Positions 31,056 to 43,408 of a stretch of 64,000 nt of DNA are shown here, in pieces. A program made the position numbers and the translations under genes. The number at the start of each line of letters is the position of its first letter. Positions within the stretch are counted from its first letter, which is position 1. The DNA lies in contig JAQNDB010000253.1 of NCBI GenBank assembly GCA_029204045.2, positions 41,777 through 105,776 of the forward strand, written 5' to 3'. Source of the stretch: Tillandsia leiboldiana. Its lineage: Eukaryota; Streptophyta; Magnoliopsida; Poales; Bromeliaceae. The notes beneath the pieces are model-generated. The model worked only from the letters and a program-made list of their open reading frames with translations, was not told the DNA's origin and did no database searches.

Positions 31056-33835
31056 CAAGACGATGACAAAAGAAAAAGATCTGAAAACAATTGCTATGTT
31101 GTTCCTAATAAAATTTCAGAAAAATGTAATCTAGTTTCTTTGATTAATGAAACAATTTGGCATGAAAGGCTAGGTCACATAAATTTTAAGGAACTTGCTA
31201 GAATTTCAAACAAGGACGTGGTCAAGGGGGTTCCAAAACTTCTTTTTAAACAAAACATTGTGTGTAGTGGTTGCCAAAAGGGGAAACAGTCCAGGACTGC
31301 ACACAAGAACTTGAACCACGTTGGTACAAAACGGCCTTTGGAACTTTTACACATGGATTTAATGGGGCCAACTCGTCAACCATCTTTGGGAGGTAAATGG
31401 TTTATTTTCTTGATGATTGATGATTTCTCTCGATATTCTTGGGTAGCATTTTTAAAAGAGAAAGCTGATACTTTTGATTCTTTTCACGAGATTTGCCTTC
31501 GTATTATGATTGAAAAGAATGAAAAGATCATTCGTGTTAGAAGTGATAGAGGTGGAGAATTCGTTAACTCTAAATTCATTGACTTTTGCACTTCAAACGG
31601 TATTAAGCATGAATTCTCTGCACCCTATACACCTCAACAGAATGGTGTTGTCGAGCGCAAAAACAGGGTTGTTCAAGAGATGGCACATGTTATGCTTCAC
31701 AGCCGGAACTTACCGCTACATTTTTGGGCTGAAGCTGTGAACACTGCAATCTATGTTATTAATCGAGTTTATTTGCGCCCGGGAACGTTAAATACACCAT
31801 ATGAACTATGGTGCGGTAGAAAACCCAACATCAAATATTTTCGCATTTCGGGAGTCGGTGTTACATTTTACGTGACCGTGAAAATCTTGGAAAGTTTGAC
31901 TCTCGAAGTGACGAAGGGATATTCTTGGGGTATTCTACAAATAGTAGAGCATATCGAGTATTTAACTTGGAATCTAAGACGATCGTAGAATCTATAAATG
32001 TTAAAGTAGATGAAGCTTTTCACTTTGAATCTGGAAAATCTACCCTCGATATCTCTCTAGATGATGATTCACCTGCCATTGCATCTTCTCATAATAATAC
32101 TTCCAATATTAATGATGCATCTAATGGTTCTTCAAGTTTATCTGATGTGCAGGAATCATCTCATATACCTCCGAGTACTCCGTTTCAACAAACGCTACGA
32201 ATCTCCAAGGATCATCCGGAATCGAATATTATTGGAGATCCACAAGAAGGAGTTAGAACTCGGAGGCAGTTGGTTTGTGGATTCGCTTGCTACGTATCTT
32301 TAATCGAACCAAATAACATAGATGAAGCTTTTCAGGATGACTACTGGATTAAAGCAATGCAGGAAGAGCTTCATCAATTTGAGCGAAACAAAGTCTGGGA
32401 ATTAACGAAGCCTCCAAAGTAACATAATGTGATAGGTACCAAATGGATTTTCAAGAACAAGAAAAATGAGGATGGTACTATCATCAGGAACAAGACACGA
32501 TTAGTTGCTCAAGGTTACTCTCAAGTAGAAGGTATAGACTTTGATGAAACATTCGCCCCTGTAGCTAGACTCGAGTCCATTCGTATACTATTTGCTATTG
32601 CTTGTCATTTTAAAATCAAATTATTTCAAATGGACGTTAAGAGCGCGTTTCTAAATGGGTTTTTAAATGAGGAAGTTTATGTGGCTCAACCGAAAGGTTT
32701 TGTAGACCATAAACAACCTAACCATGTTTTTCGTTTGAAAAAGGCTCTTTACGGTCTGAAACAAGCACCGCGAGCATGGTACGAAAGGTTGACAAAGCAC
32801 CTTTTGGAAAAGGGCTATACTCGAGGGGGAGCTGACAGGACTCTCTTTGTGAAGCATTATCAAAGCAATTTCATTGTAGCACAAATCTATGTCGATGACA
32901 TTGTATTTGGCGCAACAAGAGATAATGATGCTTCTAAATTCGCGGAGACCATGGAAAGCGAATTTGAGATGTCCATGATGGGCGAATTGACTTATTTCCT
33001 TGGATTGCAAATTAAACAAAATGATGAAGGTATTCACTTGAGTCAATCCAAGTATGCAATGGAGTTGGTTAAAAAGTTTGACTTAGAAAATTCGAAGGAT
33101 TTTCCGACTCCAATGGGAACTAGCCACAAGGGACTTGGAAGTGAATCACAAAGTGAGAATGTAGACGAGAAACTGTATCGAAGTATGATTGGAAGTCTAC
33201 TTTACCTCACGGCTAGTCGCCCGGATATATCCTTTAGTGTTGGGATTTGCGCGAGATATCAATCAGCACCAAAGGAGGTTCACCTGAAAGCGGTGAAAAG
33301 GATCATCCGGTACATCAAAGGATCAATTAATTTCGGAATTTGGTATCCTATGGGAACTAGTTTGGATATTGTTGGATACTCAGATGCCGATTGGGCAGGA
33401 TCAGTGGATGATCGGAAAAGCACGAGTGGTGCATGCTTCTATCTTGGCCATTGCCTTGTTGCATGGCACAGTACAAAGCAGAATTGCATAGCACTCTCGA
33501 CTGCCGAAGCGGAATACATTTCTGCGGGTAGTTGTTCAACCCAACTCATTTGGATGAAAAGTGTGTTGAGCGACTTCCGGATTTCAGCATCTTCGGTAAC
33601 AATTCTTTGTGACAACACAAGTGCAATTAACATTTCTAAAAACCCTGTGTTGCACTCTAGAACAAAACATATTGAACTTAGATATCATTTTCTTAGAGAG
33701 CTAGTTGAATCAAATACTCTTCAACTTTCATATATTTCAACTGAGGATCAATTAGCTGACATTCTAACAAAACCTTTGGATCAAAAACGTTTTATTCATT
33801 TGCGAAAAGTAATTGGAATGCTTTCCTTGAAATAA
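31056..33835 (+). pseudogene. pol: Sirevirus C pol, protease deleted, frameshift and stop
   Basis: At about 31070 the sequence jumps from the gag-protease linker to the residues SENNCYVVPNK, so the protease (residues about 650-787 of D) is deleted. Integrase is present (31140 on, with RSDRGGEF), with a one-base loss near 31850 that shifts frame within the sequence FGSRCYI. A CAA to TAA change at 32420 stops the frame before RT. RT and RNase H (32429-33835) are intact, with YVDD and SDADWAGS. The amino acids are nearly the same as D, so C is a recent relative that has lost activity. Confidence 0.9.
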
Positions 33836-34769
33836 ACTTCTTTTTGAAACCTTTGCTTAGGATAGGTTTTGTTTTTTGTTTTGTTTTGTTCATTATCTAT
33901 GTTTGTACATAGGACATTAATTGAGCATAGATCATAATTGACTTTAATTGCATCTTTTCGCACATTTAGAAATTTATTATGCTTTTGCCATCATAATATT
34001 TCACTGTTGCAGTGATCATTTATGTTAATTAAATCATCTTCTAAGTGATCAAAGTCAATTTCTCTCTCAATGATCTCTTGGTATAGTCATTATCTTATTT
34101 GACTGCTTAGTCGAGTATGAAATCGAGATCAATTTTTGGTTGAATACTTTATATCTTAAATAATTGATAGCCAATTGAGGGGGAGTCAAAGAACTGTAAA
34201 ATGCTCAAAAGATGTGGAAAGAGTTACATCCCAATGAGGAGTGTGAAAACTACCACCACATGGAGGAAAGAGCTACCACCTCGGTCGTCCGAGTATTGTG
34301 TGCAGCTACATGTATACCAAGCATGGTTGTTCAATTTTTGATTAAGTAAAATGCATGTTGAAATACTTGACTTCGTCAAATTTCAAGGTTGGTATAAGGT
34401 GGGATTTTAAAGAAAGATGCTCAAAGAGCCACTCTCTTCAACAGATTGTCTGGATAAATTATCTACCATATTTGGGATTTCAAACATCTATTGATCTTTG
34501 TATTTCATTTTCTTTACCGAACTGATGATTTGATAAAGGCATTACTCATAAGATCAAGTTAGATGTAATTGAAGGTGTTCAACTTTAAGGGATTTAATTT
34601 TTGTAAATTCTCGTTTCATTTTTGGATATTATTGATAGATTTGGCATAATCTAATTCTTGTTGTATGAAACGATGATTTTAGTTTAAAGTTGATACACGA
34701 TTGTGCTTACATACTTTTTCTGGATCTTATGAAATTTTTCTAAATTTTTCTGAAGAAAAAGTTGAAGCC
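33836..34769 (+). other. Non-coding stretch between pol and third gene of C
   Basis: Nearly the same as the matching part of D. It holds a polypurine-like run (GAGGGGGAGTC, about 34177-34187), repeated CTACCAC motifs (34240-34280) and the hairpin CTCGG-TCGT-CCGAG (34280-34293). No gene is seen. Confidence 0.7.
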
Positions 34770-34878
34770 GATCCGGATCGGGCAAGCTGATCCGGATCCC
34801 GAACGCAGGCTTCTTCCTGCGGCTGGCCGATCCGGATCGAAATCTCGATCCGATCCGGATCACGGCTAGGGTTTTAAT
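34770..34878 (+). promoter_or_regulatory. Internal promoter-like region of the third gene of C
   Basis: Four or five GATCCGGATC palindromes with a CGCAGG/CCTGCG hairpin between them, then TTTTAATAAG (34872-34881) where D has TTTTATAAGG. The TATA-like box is thus weakened by an added base. It shares palindromes and layout with the LTR U3. Inferred promoter. Confidence 0.5.
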
Positions 34879-34994
34879 AAGAACAAGAGGGTTTTGATTT
34901 CTTTTACCTTAATCTTTTGTTCTCAAGTCTCTAGAGCCTCTCTCTAGAACTATTGCACCTTGGAGCTTTCCAAACTCAAGTTCTTCGAATACAA

Positions 34995-35378
34995 GTAAGT
35001 TTTATTGATCAAAATCTCGGTTTTCACAGTTTTTCTCTATTTTATTCAAAACGTGATGAGATTTTTCTATCTTTTTCGTTTTTGAATGGTTTTTGGTCAA
35101 ATTTCTTTTGAAATAAGAACTCTGGGTAGATTAGTTTTGATTATATGCTAGGCATTCTCCTGATTAACGGATTTTTAGGCTTCGATTTCTAAAAATTTTG
35201 GTTTTAGGGCATACAATAAGGATTTTCGAAAATCATGCAATTGATCTATTTTTAAAAGTCCTTTTGCAAAACTAATTTGATTCTTAGTCTCTCTACATGA
35301 TTATGATTGTTTGGGTATAATTTTTCAAATCTTTGAAAATTAACAATTTATCATGTGTTCTTGAGTTATTGTTCACAG
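34995..35378 (+). other. Probable intron in the leader of the third gene of C
   Basis: Donor CAA|GTAAGT and acceptor TGTTCACAG| bound 384 bp, matching the 381-bp intron of D. The ATG at 35408 follows 30 bp after the acceptor. Confidence 0.6.
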
Positions 35379-35407
35379 GATTTTAAATCTATTAAGCACT
35401 TGCACCA

Positions 35408-36004
35408 ATGGCGTTCGCCTGGATAATCTTCCTTTTGGTAGCAATGGTAGGACCTAGTGCGTCTTCTATAAAAAGGGAACAAGATGACTCAAATCAAGAA
35501 GAGACAAAGAAAGTTTGTCAAAATGATTCAGAATCAGATGAAGAAGACTGGGAAGAGATTTGTGAACAAGCACAAAAAGCTATTGACAAAGAAGATAGGT
35601 TGTATTTGAAGAACAAAAAGCTGATGAAATCTTCCTCAACAACCAAGCAGTACACTAGGCGAAAAAATTCGAGGGGAACTGGAATTCAGATTGATAGACC
35701 CCTCGCCAGAGCTCGCTCTCTCCCTAGAGAATCTCCATGGACTGAAGGTCAAGATGCACCGTCTGGATCTATACTACATCCTTCAACGTCCTGGAGACAC
35801 ACAGCAAAAGCGAATGTATGGTCCTCAATTCGACAAGAACAGCGAAGATCGTCTGCTGAACAAGACAATGTATCTACAAATCTTCAACAGATTATCTCTG
35901 AGCAACATAAGATGAAAAGAAAGTGCTCCAAAATGTCAAAAATGCTTCAAGCAATTTTGAAGAAGTTGGATTGTACCAATCCCACTACTTCTGATTCAGA
36001 CTGA
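35408..36004 (+). CDS. Third gene of Sirevirus C: coiled-coil protein with hydrophobic N-terminus
   Basis: 198 residues, full length relative to D. The N-terminus (MAFAWIIFLLVAMVGPSAS) is hydrophobic like a signal peptide. An acidic stretch, TTKQYTRRK, ARARSL and a C-terminal coiled coil (about 135-185) ending DSD follow in the same order as in D. By eye about half the residues match D, far less than in pol (nearly identical). The frame is nevertheless open in both copies, although the pol of C is broken. Function unknown; an env-like or accessory role is possible from its place. Confidence 0.72.
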   Translation: MAFAWIIFLLVAMVGPSASSIKREQDDSNQEETKKVCQNDSESDEEDWEEICEQAQKAIDKEDRLYLKNKKLMKSSSTTKQYTRRKNSRGTGIQIDRPLARARSLPRESPWTEGQDAPSGSILHPSTSWRHTAKANVWSSIRQEQRRSSAEQDNVSTNLQQIISEQHKMKRKCSKMSKMLQAILKKLDCTNPTTSDSD

Positions 36005-36731
36005 CTTAACTTTCTTTCTAATCGTTTTGTGCAGGATTTCAGTTCTTAGTTTTTCATGTTATGTTTTTACTTTGCTTTTAGTTTTAGTTCTCAGGATTTT
36101 CTTGATTGTGAACTTTTTTAACTCTCCTTGTGTTTTTGTAATTTTTGGCTTAGTTTGTGACAAAAAGGGGGAGAGAGTTTAGAGAGAACTTGAACAATGA
36201 TGATGTGAATGTGTGAACATCAAGGTAAGAGTATCGCTTCAACTTTGACTTTGGTGAAGGGTAAGTATCACAACTTTGGTTTTTATCTTGTGATTTGTTG
36301 CATGTTCCTACTAACTATTCGACTAACTATTTGGACATGTATTATTACTAACAAGTTGTTTGATTACTAACAAAGCAAAGTTATGACATTTGGAATTTTA
36401 TTGCTTAGAAGATATGTCAATGTTTGATTGTGATCTTATTACATATCTGAATCACTCAATGTCATGGTGAGCATAAACTCTATCTCTGTTAGGTTTTGAA
36501 TGCTAAATATTCTTGAGGTATCTAACGATATCTTTTGTCAAGAATGATTTCTTTGTGCAGAGAGTACAGATGTCTAAGTCTAGAGTCTGTTTTAGGAGTT
36601 TATGTCTCATGTTTTTAAATTTTTGGATCTCCATTGTAAATTTTTGTTGTATGGTGATAGCAACAAAAATATCTTTTTAAATTTTCTTTAGTGGATCTGT
36701 GTTTTGTCACGAAACCGCCAAAGGGGGAGAT
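36005..36731 (+). other. 3' non-coding region and PPTs of Sirevirus C
   Basis: No gene is seen. Two purine tracts are present: AAAAAGGGGGAGAGAG (about 36161-36176), following TTTGTGAC, and the terminal AAAGGGGGAGAT (36720-36731), following TTTTGTCACGAAACCGCC. More than one PPT fits what is reported for Sireviruses. Confidence 0.75.
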
Positions 36732-38011
36732 TGTTACGGAATTTGAGTTGGCGTAGTTTCGTGAAAGGTTTAAGTCTTGAAGATTGAAGGTGAAGAAGGT
36801 TGGATCATTTAACTCAATCTCAAGAAAGAAGAATTCAAAAGGATCAGGTATGTTTAACTAAAGATTATTGGTGATCCGAATACTTCTTGTAGTGTAGAAA
36901 CACCTGGAAGAATTTTTAACTGCATAAAAATCAAAAACTGGTGTTCGGACATGTTCAGGATCCGGATCAGAGCCAGCAGTCCGGATCCCGAAGGTTGTTG
37001 TTTCATACATTACTTCAATCCGGATCGCAGCATCTCACGATCCGGATCCCGAACGTTGAGTTTTCTGAATTGTATGAACGATCTGGATCAGGCATTCCGA
37101 TCCGGATCCCGAACGATTGTTTTTCTGGAAACCGTCTTTCTTGCTACTGCAATCCGGATCGCCCAAATCCGATCCGGATCGCCGTCCGTAAAAAATCCAG
37201 AAATGTTAGGTTTTTGATTCTTATCTCCTTCCAAATGTTTCTAACCTATATATAGACCCTATGACTCTTTTTCTAGGGTTAATCCATATAGAGCCGTCAT
37301 AATCAAATATCATTTTTACGGCCCTAGATCCACATATAGAGAAGAAAGGAAATCATTAGATAATACTCTATGTTTCTTCATCTATATTGATTAGTTTGAT
37401 TCTAGGTTTTCATACTCACATCTTGAGTTGAATCAAACTAATGAATACTTAGATGGTATTTCCGATCTATCTTTGATCTAAGTATTCGGCGGATCATCAC
37501 CACCCAAAAACAACGATTTACCCCAAAATCGGCGCGTGGATTCGCGTGTCCTTGTGGATTCAAGGTTCAACCGCTCTCGTGGATTCGGAGCGAGGCACGT
37601 TCGTGGATTCGAAGGGTGCTACTGGGTGAAGACCGTGGATTCGGTCGGACGTCGTGGATTCGACGTTGGATGCCGTGGATTCGGCGTTGGGCGCAGATCG
37701 TGGATTCGAGAAGCGTCGTGGAGCGAGCGGAGAAGATCCTCTAGGAGCGTATGGAAAAGGTTGAGTCGTAAGTGTGTACGGTAAATCACCTTGTACGTGT
37801 TTTACTTCTAGTGGATTTCGCCGTGTTATCGGTCCTGTGGTTTTTTACTCCGGTTTGGAGTTTTTCCACGTAAAAATCTTGCGTGTTATTTTTATTTCCG
37901 CATTGGGTTTTTTTATCGCAACGATTTTTGAGTGTTTATACGTTTACACCTATTCACCCCCCTCTAGGTGTTTCTTCCCCTATTTAGATCTATATTACAT
38001 ATAACCCAACA
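36732..38011 (+). repeat. 3' LTR of Sirevirus C
   Basis: TGTTACGG to ACCCAACA, 1280 bp. Palindrome array (about 36957-37190), leader stems and TGGATT hairpin array (about 37530-37715) are all present. One stem of the array shows a T-G wobble (GATGCC for GACGCC). It is followed by TTTTC and the integrase of G, so C inserted in G. The 5' LTR of C is left of the window. Confidence 0.92.
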
Positions 38012-38798
38012 TTTTCGTCATGGGGTTTCCGCGATCGCAGCAAGGTCAGGACGCAATCTGGGTGGTAGCGGATCATTTGACAAGACATCTCTTTTTTTCC
38101 TACCTATCCCTACGACGTGGACCCGAGACCGCCTGGCGCAGGTCTACATCAACGATGTTGAAAGGCTGCATGGGGTACCGATATCGATCACTTCGGACAG
38201 AGACACCCGTTTGTGGCAAACTTTTGGGAGGAGACCGAGGCGAGGGTACGCCTCATCAGGCAGCGGCTGGTGACCGCCCAGAGGCGACAAAAGAACTACG
38301 CAGATCGAAGACGACGGGACTTGGGGTTTCTAGTTGGGAAGCACGATTGCTCCGGGTCTCGCCATCCCAGGGATCAAACGGTTCGGACTGCGGGACAAGT
38401 TGAGCCCGCGTTTTGTCGGACCTTTTGAAAATCCTGGAGCGCATCGGCCCGGTAAGCTATCGTTGACCGCTACCACCAAATCCCAACCGGGTGCACAACG
38501 TTATTCATGTTCCGATGCTCCGGAAGTATCTCGCGGATTCGTCGCCTATTCTGGATGTTCCCGCTGTTGAGCGGCGAGAGGACTTGAGCTTCAGAGTGGC
38601 ACCAGTACGAACTATGGCACGGGAGGACGAGATGTTGCGCAGCTAGGTGTTTCCCTGCGTAAAGGTGCAGTAGAGTAATCGTGAGGGGCGAGAGGCGACG
38701 TGGGAGTTGGAATCATTAAGTGAGTGTGTGCTTCCCGAATTGTTGGCGGGGAAAGAGTTTATGTTTCGAGGACGAAACTTCTTTTAAGGGGTGTGTGA
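38012..38798 (+). pseudogene. pol: Gypsy G integrase/chromodomain remnant and PPT
   Basis: Reads GFPRSQQGQDAIWVVADHLT and TTWTRDRLAQVY, matching the integrase core of L, then falls into other frames. A segment between DTRLWQTF and ETEARVRLIRQRL, present in L, is deleted. The later part (KRFGL, SPRFVGPFE) is recognisable in shifted frames. It ends in TTTCGAGGACGAAACT and a purine tract (38782-38791), as in Tekay-type chromoviruses. Non-functional. Confidence 0.82.
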
Positions 38799-39923
38799 TG
38801 TAGTGTCCTTGACTTTTTATAATCTTAAACTTATAGAGTATATTTTATTAGTGACTTTTGAAGTTTTGAATTGGTACTCGCGGATATTTTTCGGTGATAG
38901 GGCTTGGGAAATGTTGAACAGTGGCGCGACCAGATCTGAATTCCGACTCCCGGATCTCTCGGAATGGAATTTTGAAGTTCGCGGTGTCTGCATCGTGCAT
39001 CGGAATCCGTGCCACACGATTTGCACGCTTCTCGAGGCAACGGGGAAGATTTCTTTTATATCGGGTTAGCGATCGTTTTTGTACGAGAGTAAAACAAGTT
39101 GATTATTTGACCTACTTTTCAATTCATAGTTTGTGCGTACGAGATTGGGGGGTTTTGGGGATATTGTATAGGCATATAAATATTAGGCAACCGACTTTTC
39201 CCCGAGGAGAAAGGATGAGCGTTAAACCCTAGCCGCCAGCCGCTGTTAGAGAGAGGGAGAGAGAGAGAGAACCCCTTTTTCGGATTTCGAACGTTCAAAA
39301 GAGATGGTTATCTTATGCCTCTAGTGGACTTAGTGGGCAGATCGTCGGGCCTGGCTGTGGTACCCACTGAGAACTCCCTTTTGGTGTAGTTCTCACACCC
39401 ATTGGGGGTTTTTCCCCCTCCCTTTCTTTTCTCTCCTTTGTTTTGCAGAGTCTTAGCAGGTGCTGCTGATTCTGCGGTTGCTGTTCGAGGCGAGGGAGTT
39501 GCGAGCTAGATCCCTACCCGTCTGTGGAGAGTAGCGGTACCCCTTTGGATGGAGCTCCTGAGTACAGTCAGTAGATTATTTACTTTTCCGCTGTTGAGAG
39601 ATTATTGTATTGTGAGGATTTGACTTGTACTGAGAGTCTGTACACTGATGTATTATTTCAGGATTACCTCCCTGTTGAGTTCTGAGTTTTTTTGTATTTG
39701 AGTATTTTGTATGATTATCATTTATGGGAGATGGATATTGTATCATTATTCCAGTTGTACAAATGGTTGGTTTTAGTTTTACAGCACTTTTATTTTATAG
39801 CTCTGATATCTATTTAGCTGTAGCCCTTTCTTGCACGTAGGACGCTTCGCCTATGCGGGGTTTTGCATAGGAGGCGGATCTGTTGGCGAGCCGGGGTAGC
39901 AGTTTCGACTCCGGGGCGTGACA
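38799..39923 (+). repeat. LTR of Gypsy G
   Basis: Starts TGTAGTGTCC and ends GGGGCGTGACA, 1125 bp. The PPT is on its left and a PBS-like site (TGGTATCTAAGCC, 39931-39943) on its right. It thus has the 3' internal region on one side and the 5' internal region on the other, the mark of recombination between LTRs of two copies. It contains the paired stem-loops (39334-39394) and the terminal hairpin (39850-39871). It is much shorter than the LTRs of E, F, H and L, so it may have internal deletions. Confidence 0.8.
39334..39394 (+). other. Paired stem-loops near the 3' end of the G LTR
   Basis: AGTGGG/CCCACT, then GAGAACT/AGTTCTC around CCCTTTTGGTGT. The same layout as in E with different paired bases. 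Confidence 0.7.
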
Positions 39924-39969
39924 GATTAGGTGGTATCTAAGCCTAGGTTGTAGGTCATGGTGGACTTAG
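39924..39969 (+). mobile_element. Start of G internal region with degenerate PBS
   Basis: GATTAGG spacer, then TGGTATCTAAGCC, which differs from TGGTATCAGAGCC by two bases. The internal sequence continues to CTTAG (39965-39969), where H inserted, and resumes at 43943. Confidence 0.75.
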
Positions 39970-40955
39970 TGTGAGGACCTGGATCCCCACGACGAGATTA
40001 CTGGATCATCTACAGCTCCCGGAGGCCTATGTGGCGTGTTGGTGGGATTTGTGCCCCATTTGGACATTAGTGTTGGGCTCAGTGTGTTAAATGGATCACG
40101 TGGGTGATTGGCGGACCCCGCCGGAGTTCCAGAAGTGGTTTCGCGCGCCAAGGATATTTAAATTGGACTCAGTGCGAAGTTTGGACCAAGGATTACCTTT
40201 CCGGATGCCTTCGGCAAATTTTGGAGTTGGAATTTGGCGAAATGGACATCAAATTCGGATTCAGCGCGCGAAAACGGTTAAAACGGACTACCCACTTGTC
40301 ATTTTTGAGCTTCGGGTACTGTTCACGCCGGAACAGTGTTTCCGGCGGCGGCGGCAGCGGCGGAGCGGCCGCAGGCAGCGCGGCGGACGGTGGCGCGGGC
40401 CGCCCGGTCCACGCGGCAGGCGTGCACCGGGGGCGGGACGCGTGGCGGCTCGGGAGTGGGCCGGTCCGCGGGGCGCGGTCCACAGAGAGTGCGGGGCGCA
40501 CGGTGGACCAGGGGTGGACACGTGGCAGTGTCGGAGTGGGCGGTTTTGTGGACTGGGTCTACGGAACAGGCGGGCGTGGTGCATTGGACCGGCGGGACAC
40601 GTGTCGTCGTGTGGTTGGCGGGCTCTTGCAGGCTGGGTCCACGGAGGTGCACCGGGTGCCTCGGAACAGTGCGCGGCAGGCGGGCGCAGGCGGCGGGCGC
40701 AGGCGCACGTGGGCGCGGCAGGGGGCGTTGACCGGGTGCGCGCCAGGTGTCGTCGCGGCGTTGGCCCACGCGTCGCGCAGGGGGCGGCCAGCGGGGCTGT
40801 ACGCTGTGCGGGGGGCGACGTGGAGGCCCGGGAGGATTTCGGGCGCGCACAGTGTTGGGCCGGGCCCAACACTGTAGCCGCCCGAAATCGGGAGCGCCCG
40901 GAAGTGGGGATATGTTGGGTATTTCCGGATTTGTTTTCAGGCTGTTTCTTCAGGC

Positions 40956-40963
40956 TATAAAAG
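40956..40963 (+). promoter_or_regulatory. TATA box of LTR H
   Basis: TATAAAAG following a GC-rich U3, in CAGGCTATAAAAGGGCC. A good consensus for a plant RNA polymerase II promoter. Confidence 0.65.
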
Positions 40964-42760
40964 GGCCGAGTTCTTTTGCAGAGAGCTTCTTCTCCGCGCG
41001 GATTTTCACAGTGCCACCTTCACGAGTTTTCTTCATCTCCCTGTGGCGGATCCATCTGCAGAGTTCCATATTTTTCGGCAGCACGCATCCCGAGGTTACC
41101 ATTTTTACGGCGCGGCGCGACGCTCGTTCGTTTGTGTTCTTCTTCGTCGCATTTCGGTGCGAGGACTCCCCCGGCTTACTCCGACCTCCGAATGAGGCGA
41201 TTCTTGCGCCGTTGGCTTCACGACTGGTAGGGCTATGTTTCCCATGTTTACTGGTTTTTCCCATTCCGAGTTTTTCATGGGTCTTTCGGATCATCTTGTA
41301 ACCCCTTTTTCTGGGCGGAGTTCTGGGACAGCGGCGCGGTGTTTTGGTGATATCTTTGCGCACAGGCATCGGATTGGGGCGATTTGCATCTACACATCAC
41401 GAGGATTATGCCCTAATTTTCTTGGAATTTTCTGAATATTTCTCGAAGGTGAAGATTATTTGTGAACAGTAATTGTTGCCACAGTTTTTGAGTGTAGTTT
41501 GATTCGGGGTGGTTCCCTTGTCCGAATTGTTTCTCAGTGTAGGAAGCTCGGAATTGGACGTGCAAGTACTCGTTTCGAAGGTATCGACGCGAGGATTACT
41601 GTGGTATTTTTATTGGATTTTTCTGGGCACTTGCAACAGGTGAAATATGCGCGGCTTTGGGACTGATTTTCAGATGGTGTATGTTTGGTTAATTTTGGGA
41701 TTAAAAGTGTAATGTTAAGCCTTATTGTTGTACTCAGGGGTGTTTTCAGCTGTTTGAAGCCGAGGCTTTCGCGACTTGTACCGTGGGTGTTATGTTGGCA
41801 GATTTTGGACTGCGGACGTCTACCCTCTTCACCGACTCCAGGTTTGCCTTGGATTGAGCACTTCAGGTGGGTAAGCTTAATTTAGTAACTGTATAAGATT
41901 TCTATATCATGGTGAATGTAAGTGCGCATGTGGGGTTATCATCCCTCTATGATTGATAACAGGCGTATTTGATGTGCAACCGATACGAGCGAGAGGTAAG
42001 CAAGGAATGGCCCACTTGGGTGAGACTGGTATACCATAGTAGGAATGTGTTAGCATGCTTTACTATTATATGCTTCACCCACTTTTATTATTTCTGAGAA
42101 CAAAGCATGCGTGCATGGACATGTAGTTAGGCCATCTTTTACCGCTGCACTACTTTTGGAACTTGACTTAGGAGAAACCATGTTATCCTTTTCTCCTTCT
42201 TTGTTAGTCAGGTGGTCTGTGTTGCTCAGGTTCGAGCAGGGGTTTTGGGTAGTGTTGTCGGGGCTTGGTGTCTGGGACAGGTTGGATTAGTTATGGGGCT
42301 TTGCGGCAATCGCGGATATTGGGCGGTTGACCGGACATGTATTATGCACCAGATTGGGTATCTGTTTTCTCTAGTGGATGGGTCTTCCCACTTTGATCAG
42401 AGTCATGATCCAGTCCTGCTGATTATGTTACTGGTTACCGAGATACTTTACTCGTGTGGGTCGCTCCCCTCGAGTGCCACTCCGGAGTGCGCGGCAGACA
42501 GACTTTGAGTCCTTGAGACTCCTTTGCTTCGGTGTTATGCGTAGGCTGGCATACCAGTCGCGGCAGGCAGAGCAGGCAGTACCAGTGTCTACTGGTGGCA
42601 TTAGATTGGGCTTATTACTGACTTTTGCTTTTTAGTTGCGCTCGTGTCAGGGGGACCGAGTGGAGTCTAGTGGCGGTGTGTGGACCAGTGCTAGTGTGGT
42701 TGGGAACCGTTTTGGGGTACGGTGGTCCCAAGGTCATTGTGAGTTGTTGACCGTTGTAGG

Positions 42761-43290
42761 GCAGGCATAGTCAGGCATGGCAGGCATAGGCAGGCATAGC
42801 AGGCATAGTAGGCATAGGCAGGCAGGGCAGGCATGGCAGGCATAGGCAGGCATAGCAGGCATAGTAGGCATAGGCAGGCAGGGCAGGCAGAGCAGGCATA
42901 GGCAGGCAGGGCAGGCATAGTAGGCATAGGCAGGCAGGGCAGGCATAGCAGGCATGGCAGGCATAGGCAGGCAGAGCAGGCAGGGCAGGCTTAGTAGGCA
43001 TAGCAGGCAGGCAGAGCAGGCATGGCAGGCATGGCAGGCATAGGCAGGCAGAGCAGGCAGGGCAGGCTTAGTAGGCATAGCAGGCAGGCAGAGCAGGCAT
43101 GGCAGGCATGGCGGGCATAGGCAGGCAGAGCAGGCATGGCAGGCTTAGCAGGCATAGCAGGCAGGCAGAGCAGGCATGGCAGGCTCGGCAGGCATAGGCA
43201 GGCAGAGCAGGCATGGCAGGCATAGTCAGGCATAGGCATGCAGAGCAGGCATGGCAGGCGTAGCAGGCATGGCAGTCATAGCAAGCTTAG
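42761..43290 (+). repeat. GCAGGCATAG minisatellite in H
   Basis: About 530 bp of short, imperfect units based on GCAGGCATAG, GCAGGCATGG and GCAGGCAG. On the minus strand all frames are open and give Met-Pro-Ala-Cys-Leu-rich translations, which are artefacts. It lies upstream of the paired stem-loops. Confidence 0.9.
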
Positions 43291-43408
43291 TGGCTTGTTA
43301 GCTGTTGAGAGGGTCCAGCTTCTTTTTATCAGTCTTTACGGCTTTGGTTAGTTTTTGTCTTTTGAGGACTTGGTGGGCAGACCGTCGGTCTTGGCGGTGG
43401 TACCCACT

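Noticed and set aside
40091..40960. Open frames up to 289 codons in the GC-rich part of H
   Set aside because: Both strands and several frames are open, the translation is compositionally biased, and the region is inside a solo LTR upstream of its TATA box.
42691..43239. Met-Pro-Ala-Cys-Leu repeat proteins on the minus strand
   Set aside because: All three frames of a short minisatellite are open; this is repeat translation, not a gene.
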